Shown: positions 1-12,280, counted from the first letter of the stretch. The stretch: 64,000 nucleotides of DNA from Trochalopteron elliotii (GCA_024734555.1 JANPWX010000029.1:2857536-2921535); one strand, 5' to 3'. Made by a program: numbers and translations. The notes: generated by a model not told the origin, from the sequence alone.

Positions 1-1860
1 ACACAAAATAGAGATTAAGTCACCAAATGAGTCATCTTTCCTCTCATTTGGAAACAACACAGTCACTTAATTAAAAGTGTGTGTGGTGGTGGGGGGTCTC
101 CAAGCTTTATACTCACAGTTTTATGGGTTTATATTTTAAAGCTAAAGCCATTTGTTTTATTCTAACTGAGGTTTTGGGGGCAGGGAGGTGGGGGATGCAA
201 TGGTAAATTCTCAGTAAGGGTGATGTTAAAATACTGACATCACTCAGAAAAGGAGATTTCCAAAAACTTTACAGACAACTAGAATTACTCCCAGTCTAAA
301 GTGCACTTTGTTCTGGCAATGCCAGCTGATCCTTTACCCATCAATTTCAATGCCTCCTCCTCATCTAATATCAATAAATCCTCATTTATTTATGAGGGGA
401 AACCCACATGGAGCAGCTTTCAAGTCACAAGCCACTCACATTTTTTGTATGTGCTCACACACTAGGGATTCTCAGGAGATAACAATGATCAGGATTAGAT
501 AATTCTGATATCCTAGAAAATATCTGAAAATCTAGATGATCCTAGAGCACAGGCAAGTGAAAGAAAATCTTTGGCTAAACATAGCTGGAAAGAAAAGAAA
601 AGAAATACATGTGAGGGTGTAAAACCTTTTCCACAAAAGTCTTTCCACAAAAAGCCTGCACTACAGTCATGGCCTGGTTTCCCATCAATCATCCTAATAA
701 CTCATGTCTGACTTTCTTCTGAACCAGAAATCCAGAATGGCTCTTTGGGTCCAAAGCCCTGTAAGGAAATCTGACAATCCTCCTTTCTGATTTTTCATTT
801 TCAAATAATATTTACAAACACTTCTACCTACCTCAGCTCAAAAACTGATGGATTTTGAATTCAAACCATACTAAATATTTGCCTGTCACCAAAATAATGC
901 CACTCAAAGACGTTTTATGTCAGTTCACACATTAAATGTATAATGTATTTTTATGCTGCTACTGACCCTTTAAATCAATAATCTGAATTTAAGTCGGCTG
1001 GAATCACTGCTTTGTCTGTTTGACACTTCTGGCATCTGGAACAGCTTTAGCAATTGCAAAATAAACCACAGGGCAAAAACTATCAGAAGCAAGACCATGC
1101 TAAAGATGAATATATCACTTAAACACATTTAAAGGCAGGATCAGGTATCAGATTTTTTTCTTAACTGAGATTTATCTCCCTTTTTCTTTCCAGCATACTT
1201 GCAGCAGCTCATAAGACTGCTTTGATTCAAATCAGACAGTCTGATAATTCCAAGGCAGTGTTTTTAATTCCTCTTACATAATTAAATTCCAAAAACTGAA
1301 ATAGAATTATATATTCCATTTTCTATGTCCTAGAATTTCTTAGCACTCCTATGCACCAAAAGGAAATGTGACAGGATATCACTCACTGCTTCCATTGAAA
1401 AATTTCTCAGAGAATGAGGAAACTCAAAATTACTGTGTTCTTAATTAATCTTAAAGTAGGATAAGACTGTAGAACTAAAAGTTACATTTTGAAAATACTG
1501 ATCTCACTTTGAGATAAAGCTCAAGTGATCACTCAGCCACCTACAACAGCCATCAGACTCCCAATTTATAAAATGCTTTTAAACATAGCAACCAGCACCT
1601 CAATCCTGTACATCAACTCAATCTTGTCAGCAGCCTAAATCCTCTACAATATCACTGAAACGTGCCATGGTCAAACTCCTGTCACCAGTACAGCTCATGA
1701 AGCTGTCCACAGCAGCAATCCCAAAAAGCCTTGTCCACAGCCAGGAACTTACCCATGTATACCTTGTTTTTCCTAATACAAAGCCATTCCAGAGCTTTGC
1801 CAGATATTTAATCACTGAAGCAACTGACTGCACTTTTATAGCAGAATAGTGCTATTTAGG
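1..1860. other. unique AT-rich non-coding sequence
   Basis: I see no gene, no repeat family and no RNA gene in this stretch. Short reading frames of about 60 codons occur on both strands near 1630-1850 and overlap each other, which is what random AT-rich sequence gives. Two G-rich runs near 86-100 and 174-195 are short and not tandem. The best reading is intronic or intergenic DNA. Confidence 0.6.
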
Positions 1861-1947
1861 AAAAAAAAAATAAATAAAAAAGGAAAAAAAAATTAAAAAA
1901 GGGAAAAAAAAGTAAAAAAAAAAAAAGAAAACAAAAATTTAAAAAAT
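1861..1947. repeat. A-rich low-complexity tract
   Basis: About 87 bases are almost entirely A on the plus strand, broken by single T, G and C bases. No retroposon body is recognisable just upstream, and CR1, the main bird LINE, does not carry a poly-A tail. This is therefore most simply low-complexity DNA rather than the tail of an inserted copy. Confidence 0.85.
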
Positions 1948-3397
1948 TACATCTATCTATCAACCTGGTATTTCAAGTGAATTTTTTTGAGAACAGTCTC
2001 AAAAGTAATTATATATGCCTTCCTAGCATAACTTGGAAACACTTCTTTATACCCAACCTCATAAAACTCTTTTCATGTTACTAAACCTGAATAACTGCTC
2101 TGTTCTGAAACCACAGGGTTACAGCTCACTACAAAGCAATTCAGAGAGTGAACAGTATGAACTTAAAAATACCCTGACCTTTGTATTCTGTTGAGTTGAA
2201 AAATTAGTGCTTTTCTTTTGGACCTCTCCAGGTTACCCAGTGTGCTGAAAGAGCCAATGCTTTGGTCTGGTTAATCAAAAGGTGAGCAGTTCCCTATCTG
2301 TGACTGAAATCTCTCCTTTTCCAGCTCCACCAAACCAAAGTCATGGCTCCAAAGGACACTCCCACCTCCCACACGTGCAATTGCAGGATTATTTCTCTGC
2401 TATCCCACATGTGCCTGACAAGGGGATTTGTTTGTTTCCTTGTGGTGGTTTTTTCTCTCAGGTGGGGGGGAGAGTTGGGACCAGCCAGCAGGAATCATCA
2501 TTTCTTGTGTCACTGGTCTGGGCACATTCTAGTCCAGCTGGAACCTTCTGGGGAAAGCACAGAGCAAAGATGGCACAGCAAGACAGGAATCTGGAGCTGG
2601 ACAAAACAAAAATCCTGAAAGGACCATCTCAAACCTTCCCAACACCCCTGTCATAAAGTAATAAAGAAAATATTCCATTAGACCTGATGAAGAGCAATAG
2701 TTTAAGGACAAGAACAAGCTACATGGTATTTGTGGAAAGGCAGAAGGTCACTGACACAAGTGCTCAAGAAAAAGATCCACTCAGCCAGGGATGAGTAGTG
2801 ACAGGAGGAGAATGCCTTGGTCTCAAAGTTAAATGGAGCTCTGGAAATAAGATTCCAAGGTCTGTTACTGGTTATGCCAGTGAATTTTTGTGTGACCTTT
2901 ATGACATTTGAGTCCAAGTAGTCCCTTCCTCTGATGGATTGCCAAAAAGAGTAGTTTGAAAAGAGTAGAGGGTCACACTGTAGATAGGAAATCTGGACTG
3001 CTGTTCTTCACTTCTATAAACTGAAGGACATTCAGTGTTATATCTCAAATATTTTCTGTCTTTCATTCCTGGAAACACCACTGCAGTAAAGGATAACTTG
3101 TTATGTTTGCTACAACTACCTAGATGTCTCAATGAAGTTACTAAACACACTCCTTGAATATCAAAAGTGACCATGAATTAAAACAAAATTTTAAAAATCT
3201 GCTTTTAACAGTAAACTTGGATAATATTTGCTATGCTCAGCTTCAGAGGGAGGCTCGTGTCATAGTGAAACATTGGTGACAAGAGTGGCAATGCCACCCT
3301 TGCTAACCTGTGACACAGAACAGAAAGGTTTCAACTTCGGTACCAACACAGAGAACAGCAGGCCAGGATCTCCCACAGCAGGGACTGCCAGGATGGC
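1948..3397. other. unique non-coding sequence
   Basis: Nothing recognisable lies here. Reading frames at 2282-2656 (+) and 2899-3174 (-) are open for 90-124 codons, but they show no domain, no splice-bounded structure and no resemblance to a family I know. The sequence becomes more GC-rich toward the minisatellite that follows. Confidence 0.55.
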
Positions 3398-3700
3398 ATC
3401 ATCCAGGGGCACCACCCAGCCCAGGGGAGCAGGGACATCACCCAGGACATCACCCCAGCCCGGGTGAGCAGGGACATCACTCAGGACATCACCCCAGCCC
3501 AGGGGAGCAGGGACATCACTCAGGACATCACCCCAACCCAGGGGAGCAGGGACATCACTCAGGGGCACCACCCCAGCACAGGGGAGCAGGGACATCACCC
3601 AGGACATCACCCCAGCCCAGGGGAGCAAGGACATCACCCAGGACATCACCCCAACCCAGGGGAGCAGGGACATCACCCCAACCCAGGGGAGCAGGGACAC
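3398..3700. repeat. GC-rich minisatellite, 39-bp period
   Basis: The core GGAGCAGGGACATCA recurs eight times. Its GAGC tetramer starts at 3427, 3466, 3505, 3544, 3584, 3623, 3662 and 3689. The steps are 39, 39, 39, 40, 39, 39 and 27 bases, so there are six near-full units and one shortened unit. Because 39 is divisible by three and the unit has few stop codons, long frames stay open on both strands: 149 codons on minus (3260-3709) and 153 on plus (3310-3771). The predicted products are 13-residue repeats such as GDVPAPLGW. These are by-products of the period rather than evidence for a gene. The 40-base step shifts the frame, which also argues against selection for coding. Unit number is likely to vary between individuals. 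Confidence 0.93.
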
Positions 3701-3736
3701 AAGGGCCACCAGCCCTCTCTGGGGGAAAAACAGGCA

Positions 3737-3786
3737 GAGCTTTAGGAGGCTGTAGCTTTAGGAGCTTTTAGAGGCTGTAGGAGCTG
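3737..3786. repeat. 25-bp tandem duplication
   Basis: Two imperfect copies of a 25-base unit lie side by side, at 3737-3761 and 3762-3786. Each begins GAGCTTT and contains GAGGCTGTAG. The duplication lies about 35 bases beyond the end of the 39-bp minisatellite but has a different unit, so it is a separate event. Confidence 0.75.
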
Positions 3787-6228
3787 CCTATGGATAGGCT
3801 GCACGTCGTAAATTCTTTCACCCTCATGGAAATTCCTGATGCTGTGTGGCCCAGAGAACGAATATGATCCCCTTTCAAAGGCCCTTCTTCAGAGTTTCCA
3901 GCTCTGCCTTTTTCCTACCTTCTCTCCCTGCCTTCCTGAGTGGAGCTTTGCAGAGCTGCAGGACTCAGGGATGAGGTGGGGGTAAAAAGGGAAGGAGCTC
4001 TCCCAGAGCAGTGCATTCCATGCATTGCTGGGGTAATGGTGCTGAAGTTTGTGTTTGGCTTTAATTCCCTCCCGCCCCATTTAAAATATCAATTCTTAGC
4101 TCGATTCCTGCCCAAAACTTGCAATGTTTCATTGTCAATTCCCTCAACTCCCATTTCTCCAAGCACCAAAGGGGAAAACCCTAACAGGCTGGGTTTAGTC
4201 ACAGCTTTAACATTTTGTGAATTCCTTCAGCTGTGTAATGCAAACCTAATATTTTATAAACAGCTTGGGAGAGGGTTCTCAGGTAGTAAAAACCACTGAG
4301 TGAATTTAGATTTCTTTCTGCCCTCCCACCACCATTTTCTTCTTGTTCTCTCTGTTAGGAGGGTCATTAGTCATTTAAAAGAGCTCTTGGTCCATTATTA
4401 CCTTCAGACCCCATTTGTGCAGCAGAGATGATGCCAAAGTGATTCAAAGAACAAAAACCCAGAGCAGATGAGGAACACTGAGCACACCCCTCAGATGGAG
4501 GGCACAATTCTGTGTCCTACAAACCCTGTGCCTGATTCCAACCTGTTAAACAGCTGATCTTTTGAAAACTAAGATGCTGCTTCACTTAATCTCTATGTTC
4601 TGATTTTTTTTTTTTTTTCTTATAAGATCATCTTCTCATGCCCAAACCAAGGTCGAGGATATATTAGTTATATTAGTTCCTCTGCAGACCTAGTAATAGG
4701 CTTTGAATATCTTGGGTTTTAAAAATTTATTCCCTTTCGTGGGGTTTGTGACCCCTAGTAAGTAAAAGCATCTTTGTCCTCCGTTCATAAATACAAAAGT
4801 TAGATTGCACTAACAAGCTGCCTCTGAAACATGACAAAGGAATTGTATCAGAAATCATTTAGTAACCAAACAAAAACCTAAGTAACCCCAAACCTTCATC
4901 TGATGTCCATTGCCATCTCAAAAGGGTAAAATTGTATTAAAAACAACTAAAAAGTTTAAGCTTTCAAAACACCGCTGCTTTAATAAAGGAGTTTTCTTAC
5001 TTAGATCTTTGAAAATATTAATTTTAAATTAAGTCTGCTGATTTTTTTCTACTAATGTATTCAAATGCCACAGATGATACCTCTGCAGTGTTATTAATTT
5101 GACCCATATACTGAGATCCAATAAACCCCAAAGATGTGTTTCCCTTAGGGTTAATTACTGTTTGCCACTAAATTGCTTTTGAGCTGAAAAAGTGCCCAGA
5201 GGTTAAAAAGGCACTAGAAGGTCACACTTCGCCCTGAAGTTAAAAAGAAAACAAAAAAATTATCCCCCTCTCATTGTGCTATGAAATTCCCTCACTCCAT
5301 CCCAGATACCAGCCAGATATCTCAGCCAGGCAGTGAGAAAATGGATATTTTCTGTAGGATCAAGGGGCAGAGAGGCACAAAACATTTCACAGGGTACAAT
5401 CCTGCTCCTGCCCCTCTCATCTGCTGGATGCAGCCTGTGCCCTCTTCTCAAAATGCTGAGGGTATCTGCAGCCACCACCAGTCACTTGCTCTTTTTCTGA
5501 TACAAAAAATCTCCAGCTCAGTGCTGACTTGCTAATTGCCAGGGGGCAATGGCAGGCAAAGGTTTTACACTCCAGCCACAAAGAATTTCAGGCCACATTC
5601 AAACAGCAAAGGGTCAGCCAGGTGCTGTGCCATACAAGAAAACAATTTTCTGGTTCTGAACTTTACCTTCTGCTCTCAAGTCCTCCCCAGGGATATTTTT
5701 TCTTTTTGACTCATTAAAAAAACCACCAATGGGAGGCAGAGAAAAGAATACAAGCCAATAGTGCCATGTTAAAACAATGAGATTATTCTTATCAATACAC
5801 AATAAATGTAAGCCAGGAAACCATAAATTCTTAATAAAAGTTTACTATGTACCCTCAAATTCTTCTACAAAGCCAGTCAGAAACATGTATTAATCTATAA
5901 AGACTTTTTTTTTCTACAGAATATTTCTAAGGTAAGTAAAAAGTTTTCTGGCAGGTCTATTTATTATTTGGAGAATGAGCTTCCTGACAGTGAATAACAC
6001 ATATAAGCTCAAAGATGACAATAGCAAACAAATATAAAAACAAAAGAATTTCAAGTTCATTTGCTAAGGGCAGACTGACCTTCAGTACTGACATTTTCAG
6101 TTATGAGTTGTTATAAAGCCTGTGCATACATGTGTGTACAGATATAATCATGTGCACAGCCTGTATGTGTGTGTTTCACTCTGTACAGTCACTCCTGGGC
6201 CAGCAGGACAGAATTAGAGAAGTTCTAG
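3787..6228. other. unique non-coding sequence with a poly-T run
   Basis: No gene is visible. A run of 15 T lies at 4604-4618. The 6115-6175 stretch is rich in TG/CA dinucleotides with short TGTGTG runs, but it is not a clean microsatellite. Frames at 3940-4299 (+) and 5281-5535 (+) are short and unrecognised. The sequence ends exactly where the LTR begins at TGATGC. Confidence 0.55.
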
Positions 6229-6488
6229 TGATGCTTTAAGTTTGAGCTTTCATGTATTTCAGGTTCTGTGCTGCCCAGGGGTGCAGCTCTGAGCTCACAT
6301 TCAGTGTCACTCAGCTCTGCACAGAGCAGGGAGACAAAGCAAATCCTTTTCCTGCTGGAGACCAAGGACGACTTTCAGGCCCAAAAGCACAAACAGGGGT
6401 GGCTGAAGGGAGGAACAAGAAGGGTGGGACCTCACAGCCTGAAGTTGGAATTGGACAATTAAACCCCAAAATGCAAATGGACCAAAAC

Positions 6489-6496
6489 TTATAAAA
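6489..6496 (+). promoter_or_regulatory. TATA-like box of LTR copy A
   Basis: The motif TTATAAAA sits in the best-conserved part of the LTR. It is identical in the second copy (40513-40520, minus strand), consistent with the core promoter at the U3/R border. Whether it is still active cannot be told from sequence. Confidence 0.7.
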
Positions 6497-6604
6497 GTGT
6501 GAGACCTCATGACTGCTCATCCACTTTGTGACCATTCTAAATTCTCCTTGGGGGTAGTCCTGGTCAGGCGTTGTGCTGCCCAAGGTGAACCCTAAAGGTC
6601 TTTC

Positions 6605-6610
6605 AATAAA
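6605..6610 (+). terminator. poly-A signal of LTR copy A
   Basis: AATAAA lies 62 bases before the end of the LTR, inside CTTTCAATAAATACCTGC, which is shared with the other copy. This is the usual R-region polyadenylation signal of an LTR, so the element could end transcripts running on the plus strand. Confidence 0.7.
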
Positions 6611-6672
6611 TACCTGCTTTCTTCTCCAGCTCTGTCCAGTCTCTGTTCCAGGTCAGCCTGCCCAAGGCATCA

Positions 6673-9600
6673 CCAGAGGTGGTGAGGTTTGACAGGCAGA
6701 GTCCCCACTGACAGTGATCGTGGTGCTCCTGCTGAGGGACTGTCAGGCAACACCTCCACACACAGAGCTTCACTTGCAGGATTAAAGCAGTTACATCAGC
6801 ATCAAAAGGGAAGATCAAATTCTAATATTTATAGTCTGATTTGCTCCCAGTTTTGCCTGAAGATGAAATATCGGAAGGGTGTAGGTTCTTCTAACTCTGT
6901 AAGTTTAGCAGTGATGTAATAAAGGCAAATTTCATTTTTGAATCATTGCTAAAGCAGAAACCAAAGAGCTTTGGAAGAGGAAAAAGAACAAATCACCCCA
7001 TTTCATTTAGGAAAAGCCCTCACTGATGTTGACTGTGGCTCCAGAAGGGTGAAGCTGCCTGTGCCACATTTACTCAGGCTGCTGCTGGTTCAGGAGGGGC
7101 TGAGGCTCAGCTCCACATGAAGCTGCATCCCAGGCAAAGCAACCCCCAGGAAACTGTCCTTGTGATCTCCTGCTCTTCAAAGCCCTGGCCCCTCCCACCC
7201 TGTTTACCGGTTCAAAGTTTAATTATCCACCTCCATGCCCTCCACTCGTGCACAGCAGGGAATAAAACACTGTCAGGATGGCACTGAAATGTCACAGGCT
7301 GCTGCAGAGTCTCCTCCCTGCTGCAGGACCACATTCCTCTGTGGACCCCTCCAGCCCAGGCACCAAACTCCTCAGCTTAAATCCATCAAAACCACAATGC
7401 CAACTGATTATGTAACAATAATGCCATGCCAAGAAGAGACATTGTGAGGTTAAAATAGTTGTGCTGGGATAGCAAAAAAAAAAAAAAAAAAAATTGTACA
7501 CATGAATTCTGTGATAGACAATAGTCTAACAGCACAAATGTATTTTATATATTTTCCACAAAACTTCATGCAAAAATTGTGCTTAAAAATATATAAGACT
7601 ATTGGAAAAATCCCTGAAGTACAGGCCTAAAAGATTTTCCAAGGTCTGCGAAAGTCGCAGAAGGGAACTGAATGCCACAGATGAGAAATGTGTTCAAATC
7701 TATGGAGAAATTAAAAAGTAGCAGTAAAAGAATTAAATTTAGTTAAAGTTTTAAAAGCGATTTCCAGTATGAAAATGGTGAAAAAGGTGAAGGAAGAAAG
7801 AAACCTACAGATTCAAGCTCCATAAAATTAGTCCGTGGAAATGTAATTACTACTTCAATGGCATCACCTCAGATTAATAAAAAATGAAGAGCATGTCCCA
7901 TGTCTTATCAGCTGCTATTTTTAGGATTTTGATCGATGTGTAGACAATTACCCAGAGCAAAGATAATGAGGACTCCAAACCAAGCCCATATTTATGTAGC
8001 AAGAAACTCAAATTTCCAGGTCAAGACTGACAGAATTATTGCTGAGAGTTCATTCATTTTCAAACTGCACAAGGGACACCAAGGCTGCTGCAGCAGCTTC
8101 TCTGCAGACATGTTTCCCTCTCCTACACTCATCATCTGTCTTTGAGAAAAAACCCTCATAGATGACTGCAGAAATAATTTGCAGAGCTAGGTGTGTAAGA
8201 GCAGAGTTTAATTTAGAGCTGAATCTCACTACCAAGAGGAAAGCAAATGCTGTCTAGTTGATCTAATCCAGAGAGGAAATGAAACCAATTAATTGCAGGT
8301 CTTTCAGACATTGATACACCCTCTGGCATTCACCCTCAACCAGATCTCACCTATACAACATTATGCACACCATCATTCAAGCAAAAATGGTTTTTTTTCA
8401 AAAATCTACTTGAAGTCTAACACCTAAGTCACCTATTCTGGGAGCTCAGTCAATTCTTAGCACAAATGACAAACATAAAATGAGTAGGGAAGGAAAATTC
8501 CTTAACAACTGCCTATGTTCCCTATCAAGTGACAGATCCAGGAAGCCTCTTCTCCCCAAGAACTAGTACAATAAGAGATTTTGGGATACCAGATAAGCTC
8601 AAGATGTGAGGGAAGCTCCTCAGCTTGCTGCTCCAAGGGGGCACAGATTTGCATCCCACAGAAGTGAACAGATTGGTTCCCAAGGAGGAAAAGGGAACAA
8701 AGCCTTGGGTCAGATGCAGCAGCACTCACATGGCTTTTCTTCCAATTTCTCTTTCTGGTGGCTTCCCATGTTAAGATTAGAGACTGTTCAAATGTTTTAC
8801 TTCGGGATTTAATTTTAACAGAAGTTATTTCTGATTAGCCTGCACAGTTCCCATTAAATAGAAACATGCAAAAATCACAAACCTCCTTTTTGTTTTAAAT
8901 TAGTTTCTAGATGTTATTTTGAAGGTTTATCAATTACATAAGCGCTCAAAAGTAACAGAAAAAAATAAAAATAGAGAAAATTCATATTTTTGAATGCAAA
9001 GGGAGGCAAGCAGGAGTTTTACAAACTGATATCCGAAAAAGTCTTCATTTTTCCCTCAAAGAGCACACCTGTGCTGCTGCTCTGCTGTGCAAGAGCAACT
9101 TGGTGTAGAAAAGGTCAACAAGCAAGCTTGATGAGCATGCAAACACAGGAGGTAAAGCAGAAAGCAATTTGCCACCTCCAGGGCTGTAGATGTTCTAAAT
9201 TCATAGAATACTTTGTCATCAATACAGCCTGGAATAAAGACCAGACACCAGAGTGAGTCAGTGCAGAGAACATTCTTTCCTTACACATTTCTAATTTATA
9301 AACTAAACTTGGCACCTTAGAAAAAAAAACCTGCTACTGCCCAGGGAAAACAGAAAAAGAGATTGAAAGATATTATGAAGCATAACTCATGATTTCACTT
9401 AATCACCATTAAATTTACCCCTGCCAAAGTCTGAGCACATTTACATATTTTTAAGTAGCATGTTATAAAGATTAACTGCTTTGCAAAAGCACTGCCATTC
9501 AACGTCTGGCTACCTTCTCACTGCTTTTTTGTAAAGAGAGAAGTGTTTTACAGCACCACTTTATTTAGTCCAGCTATCAGAAACTGCTATGGCAGTCCCA

Positions 9601-11090
9601 CAATTTAAAACTTGCCAAGCTCAAACACAGCCCGGGTATGATTTCAAGAAGCTTAAGAAATTGTGAAATTGCAAAAGGAGCATCTGCATTACAGAGCAGT
9701 TTTTAAAAAAGAAACAAACTTCTAAGCAGCAAAAATTCTCTAGAACAATCCACCATCTCGATTAATAATTGAACAGACCTACCAACATATTGATACAACA
9801 GGAAAACATCAGGGTAATAAAGGGACCAACAGAAGTAACACTTGGGCATGGAACCAGCCACCTGCACCACACACACACCACCAGCCTTAAATGCAATCCC
9901 AGGCTCCACTTCTACCAGGATATTTCTGTTTTGTTCCAATATAAAACCACAGGCCTCTGCCAGCAGGAAGTTCAGAATCCTTCTGCAGGAATCCCACGGA
10001 AACCAGGGAGTCTCATAACCCACAGGCTGTGCCCACCCCCTCAGGCTCCTGCCTCATCACTGAAGAGCCCATTGCCAAAGAATTGGTAATTTTTAAGGCT
10101 ACTCTTCCTCAGTTTCATAGCAAATAAATCTTCCTGAAATACACAGCTGTGAAAACGAAACATCTGACATTTGAATGAAATTTCTAGTAGTGCCATTCCT
10201 CTCCCACTGTCCCACCTACCAAAAAGCAGAGAGGAAGATTTCTGTGATGGACTCAGTGGTTTGGCCCTTCTTTTACATCTATCTTTCCAGGCAGAAACCC
10301 CATCATGCCCATCTCACTTCTAACAATTCTTTCCAAATCTAGGAAGCAGTTTGGACAGGGCAGAGTGGCTGCTGGATTTTGCTTTCTACAGCTGCAGCTC
10401 TCAGCAGCCAGCTGTGCCCTCTGAGGACACGGACCTCCCCTCCTGCAGGAGAGGCTCCAGATGGATTTGGGAAGGGGCTGCTCAAGTCACACCACTCAAA
10501 ACCATGCCATGGATTATTTGCTGAGCCAGTTTAGCTCTGGCAGGTGTGAACAGTGGAAGGAAGGTGAGGGAGGAGGCAGAGCTGTGCTCTGAGAGCCCCT
10601 GTGCCCAGCCCTGGGAGCAGGACACCACCGGCACCGCCAGGTTTGACACTGCCCTGGGCTCTGGCTGAATTCTGACAGCACAGACTTCCAGAACTCACCA
10701 CAGATCCTGTTTCTCCAACATAATCTTCCAAAAGTAACACCACTCTCAGTATGTAACTGTGCACGGTGCTTAATTCACTAGTTAGACACAATTATTAGAC
10801 TAATTATTAGACACAATGCCCCAAATTCCCACCATTCAGCCTTCAACATCCAATTTGTTAAATGGCTGTTCTGTACAGAAGAGTTTTGCTGCAGCACTAG
10901 ACACATTTTGAGGGGAAAAATAATATACAAGGGGTTTATATAATTAAGTTTAATTTCCAAGAAAACTCAGATGAAAGAAATAATTCAAAACATTTATACT
11001 AACTTTAACACTTAAACCTTAACATTAGCTTCTTAACTTCAAAAATAAATACTGCTAACTAATTTTTATTTATTTATTCATGCTTCACAT
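6673..11090. other. unique non-coding sequence
   Basis: No gene or repeat family is recognisable apart from the poly-A run noted separately. If LTR copy A were a provirus, a primer-binding site and gag should follow directly. I see neither. Paired overlapping frames of 60-106 codons on both strands (for example 9703-10023 minus and 9769-10089 plus) look like chance openings. A more GC-rich patch at 10370-10690 has few CpGs and is not a CpG island. Confidence 0.55.
7474..7493. repeat. poly-A run (20 nt)
   Basis: An uninterrupted run of 20 A. An AATAAA lies about 210 bases upstream (7261-7266), but no retroposed body or target-site duplication is evident, so I treat it as a mononucleotide microsatellite. 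Confidence 0.85.
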
Positions 11091-11212
11091 CAAGGCTAAG
11101 TTGGATGGGCGCCTGAGCAACCTGTTCTAGTGAGCTGCATCCCTGTCCATTGCAAAAAGGTTGAACTAGAAAACCTTTAAGGACCCACCCAACCCAAACC
11201 ACTCTATGAGTC
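11091..11212 (+). mobile_element. truncated CR1 LINE, 3' fragment
   Basis: The segment reads like the last ~120 bases of a CR1 3' untranslated region. It has GTTGGATGGGCGCCTGAGCA, then a CCTGTTCTAGTGAG block, a GGTTGAACTAGA block, and a degenerate final ACTCTATGAG in place of the terminal CR1 repeat. It is heavily 5'-truncated and contains no ORF2. Mutations in each block suggest an old copy. Confidence 0.85.
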
Positions 11213-11536
11213 ACGTAACTTTATTTTGGTTTTTTAATCTTTTTTAAAGCTGCATAGAGCTATACTTTCATTAATCTTCAAGCATTTATTAAGTCAATTA
11301 ACTCTGGACTAAGAATATCTTGCATCAAGTTTTGTTATCCAGATAAATACAAACATCTGTTTTCATTGTAATTAGTTCATTTAAAAGGGACAGAATTTGT
11401 ACTAGGTTGTATTTTATAACAAAGTTGCCAGAAAGTCTGATCTACAAATTTTGCTATCCTAAATAAACCAGCAATTAAGCAAGTAAGCTGCTGTCTGCAA
11501 CAACAAACAGCTGCAGTAGGTGTTTTATAAATAAAG
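11213..11536. other. AT-rich spacer between two CR1 scraps
   Basis: About 320 bases of AT-rich sequence with no recognised repeat or frame. The two flanking CR1 fragments each reach their own 3' end and differ in sequence, so this is a spacer between independent insertions rather than the inside of one element. Confidence 0.6.
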
Positions 11537-11650
11537 TTGCCCAGGGAGGTGATGGAATTCCATCCTTGGAGATGCTCAAAATCTGTTTGGACACAACTTC
11601 AGGCAGGTTGGATTGGATCTCCCTGCCAACCTAAGCTGGGCTAGGATTCT
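11537..11650 (+). mobile_element. truncated CR1 LINE, 3' fragment
   Basis: The segment contains TTGCCCAGGGAGGTGATGGA, then CATCCTTGGAGATGCTCAAA and GTTTGGACACAACTTCAGGC, in the order found in the CR1 3' region. It ends in a decayed AGGATTCT. The middle appears shorter than in typical copies, suggesting an internal deletion. It lies 324 bases after another same-strand CR1 scrap. Confidence 0.85.
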
Positions 11651-12230
11651 CAGCTGCTGGATTTCCTCATATGCTGTTTGCCTCCCCATTCTTCCATATA
11701 ACAATATCATTTTTGCCCCTCTGCAAAAACCTTGAGGACATGGAGAAAATGCACATTTCTTTTCCCTAATTTTATACTCAAAAACAGTAGTTCTGAAATG
11801 TCAATTCTAACTTTCAATGCACTTGCAATCTGCAAAGGGAAAATGAAGAGAACATTAAGAAAAAGCAGGAAGGACATAGGAAGAGCAGAGAAATATTCTG
11901 CAAAAAAAACCCCACAAAACCAATTCCAGCTGCTAGGAAACATGATGTGTATCAGAAATTTGTGCTAGCAGTCGTCTATGAGTTCTGTTATTCTCAAACA
12001 TTCCTCTTCTGTTCCTGCTGAAGAAGCTCCCTGAACTACCATGGCAATATGTCCCTCAAAAAATGGAGATTTTTTAGTGAGTAGAACCACACTGGATGTG
12101 TTCAAACAGGGACAAATGATCCAGTACTTGGAAAATACTTTGTCTTCTTTTCTTGCTCTTAGCATACTGAGGCAACGTAAGGCTGGAAAAAAGCAATATT
12201 CAATCCTCACTGGTCCTCTCACTAGTTTGA

Positions 12231-12280
12231 TTAAACCAAACAAAAAAACATATAAAAAACCAAACAAAAAAGCCCAAAAC
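12231..12280. repeat. A/C-rich simple repeat
   Basis: A degenerate run of AAAC, CCAAA and A blocks over about 50 bases. It contributes a lysine- and asparagine-rich stretch to an overlapping open frame, which is a reason to doubt that frame. Confidence 0.7.

Larger units (their letters stand above)
6229..6672 (+). mobile_element. solo-LTR-like endogenous retrovirus element, copy A
   Basis: This 444-bp element starts TGATGC and ends GCATCA, the TG...CA ends and short terminal inverted repeat expected of a retroviral LTR. It carries a TATA-like box and, about 116 bases further on, an AATAAA signal, in the usual U3-R-U5 order. The same sequence occurs in opposite orientation at 40326-40794. The 86-base segment 6428-6513 matches 40496-40581 with six differences by my hand count, about 93%, while the rest is more diverged. 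Flanking bases CTAG (6225-6228) and CCAG (6673-6676) could be a mutated 4-bp target duplication, but this is weak. No gag, pol or env reading frame and no second same-strand LTR is present, so a solo LTR left by recombination is the likeliest state. I cannot assign the ERV class. Confidence 0.85.

Noticed and set aside
2590..2660. Possible CR1 3' end (CTGAAAGGACCATCTCAAACC)
   Set aside because: Only a short stretch resembles CR1, and neither the preceding blocks nor the terminal repeat is present.
3260..3771. Repetitive proteins of about 150 residues encoded by the minisatellite
   Set aside because: Both strands are open simply because the 39-bp unit is a multiple of three and has few stops. 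One 40-base and one 27-base step show that frame is not maintained.
6115..6175. TG/CA microsatellite before LTR copy A
   Set aside because: The TGTG runs are short and interrupted, so it does not qualify as a tandem repeat.
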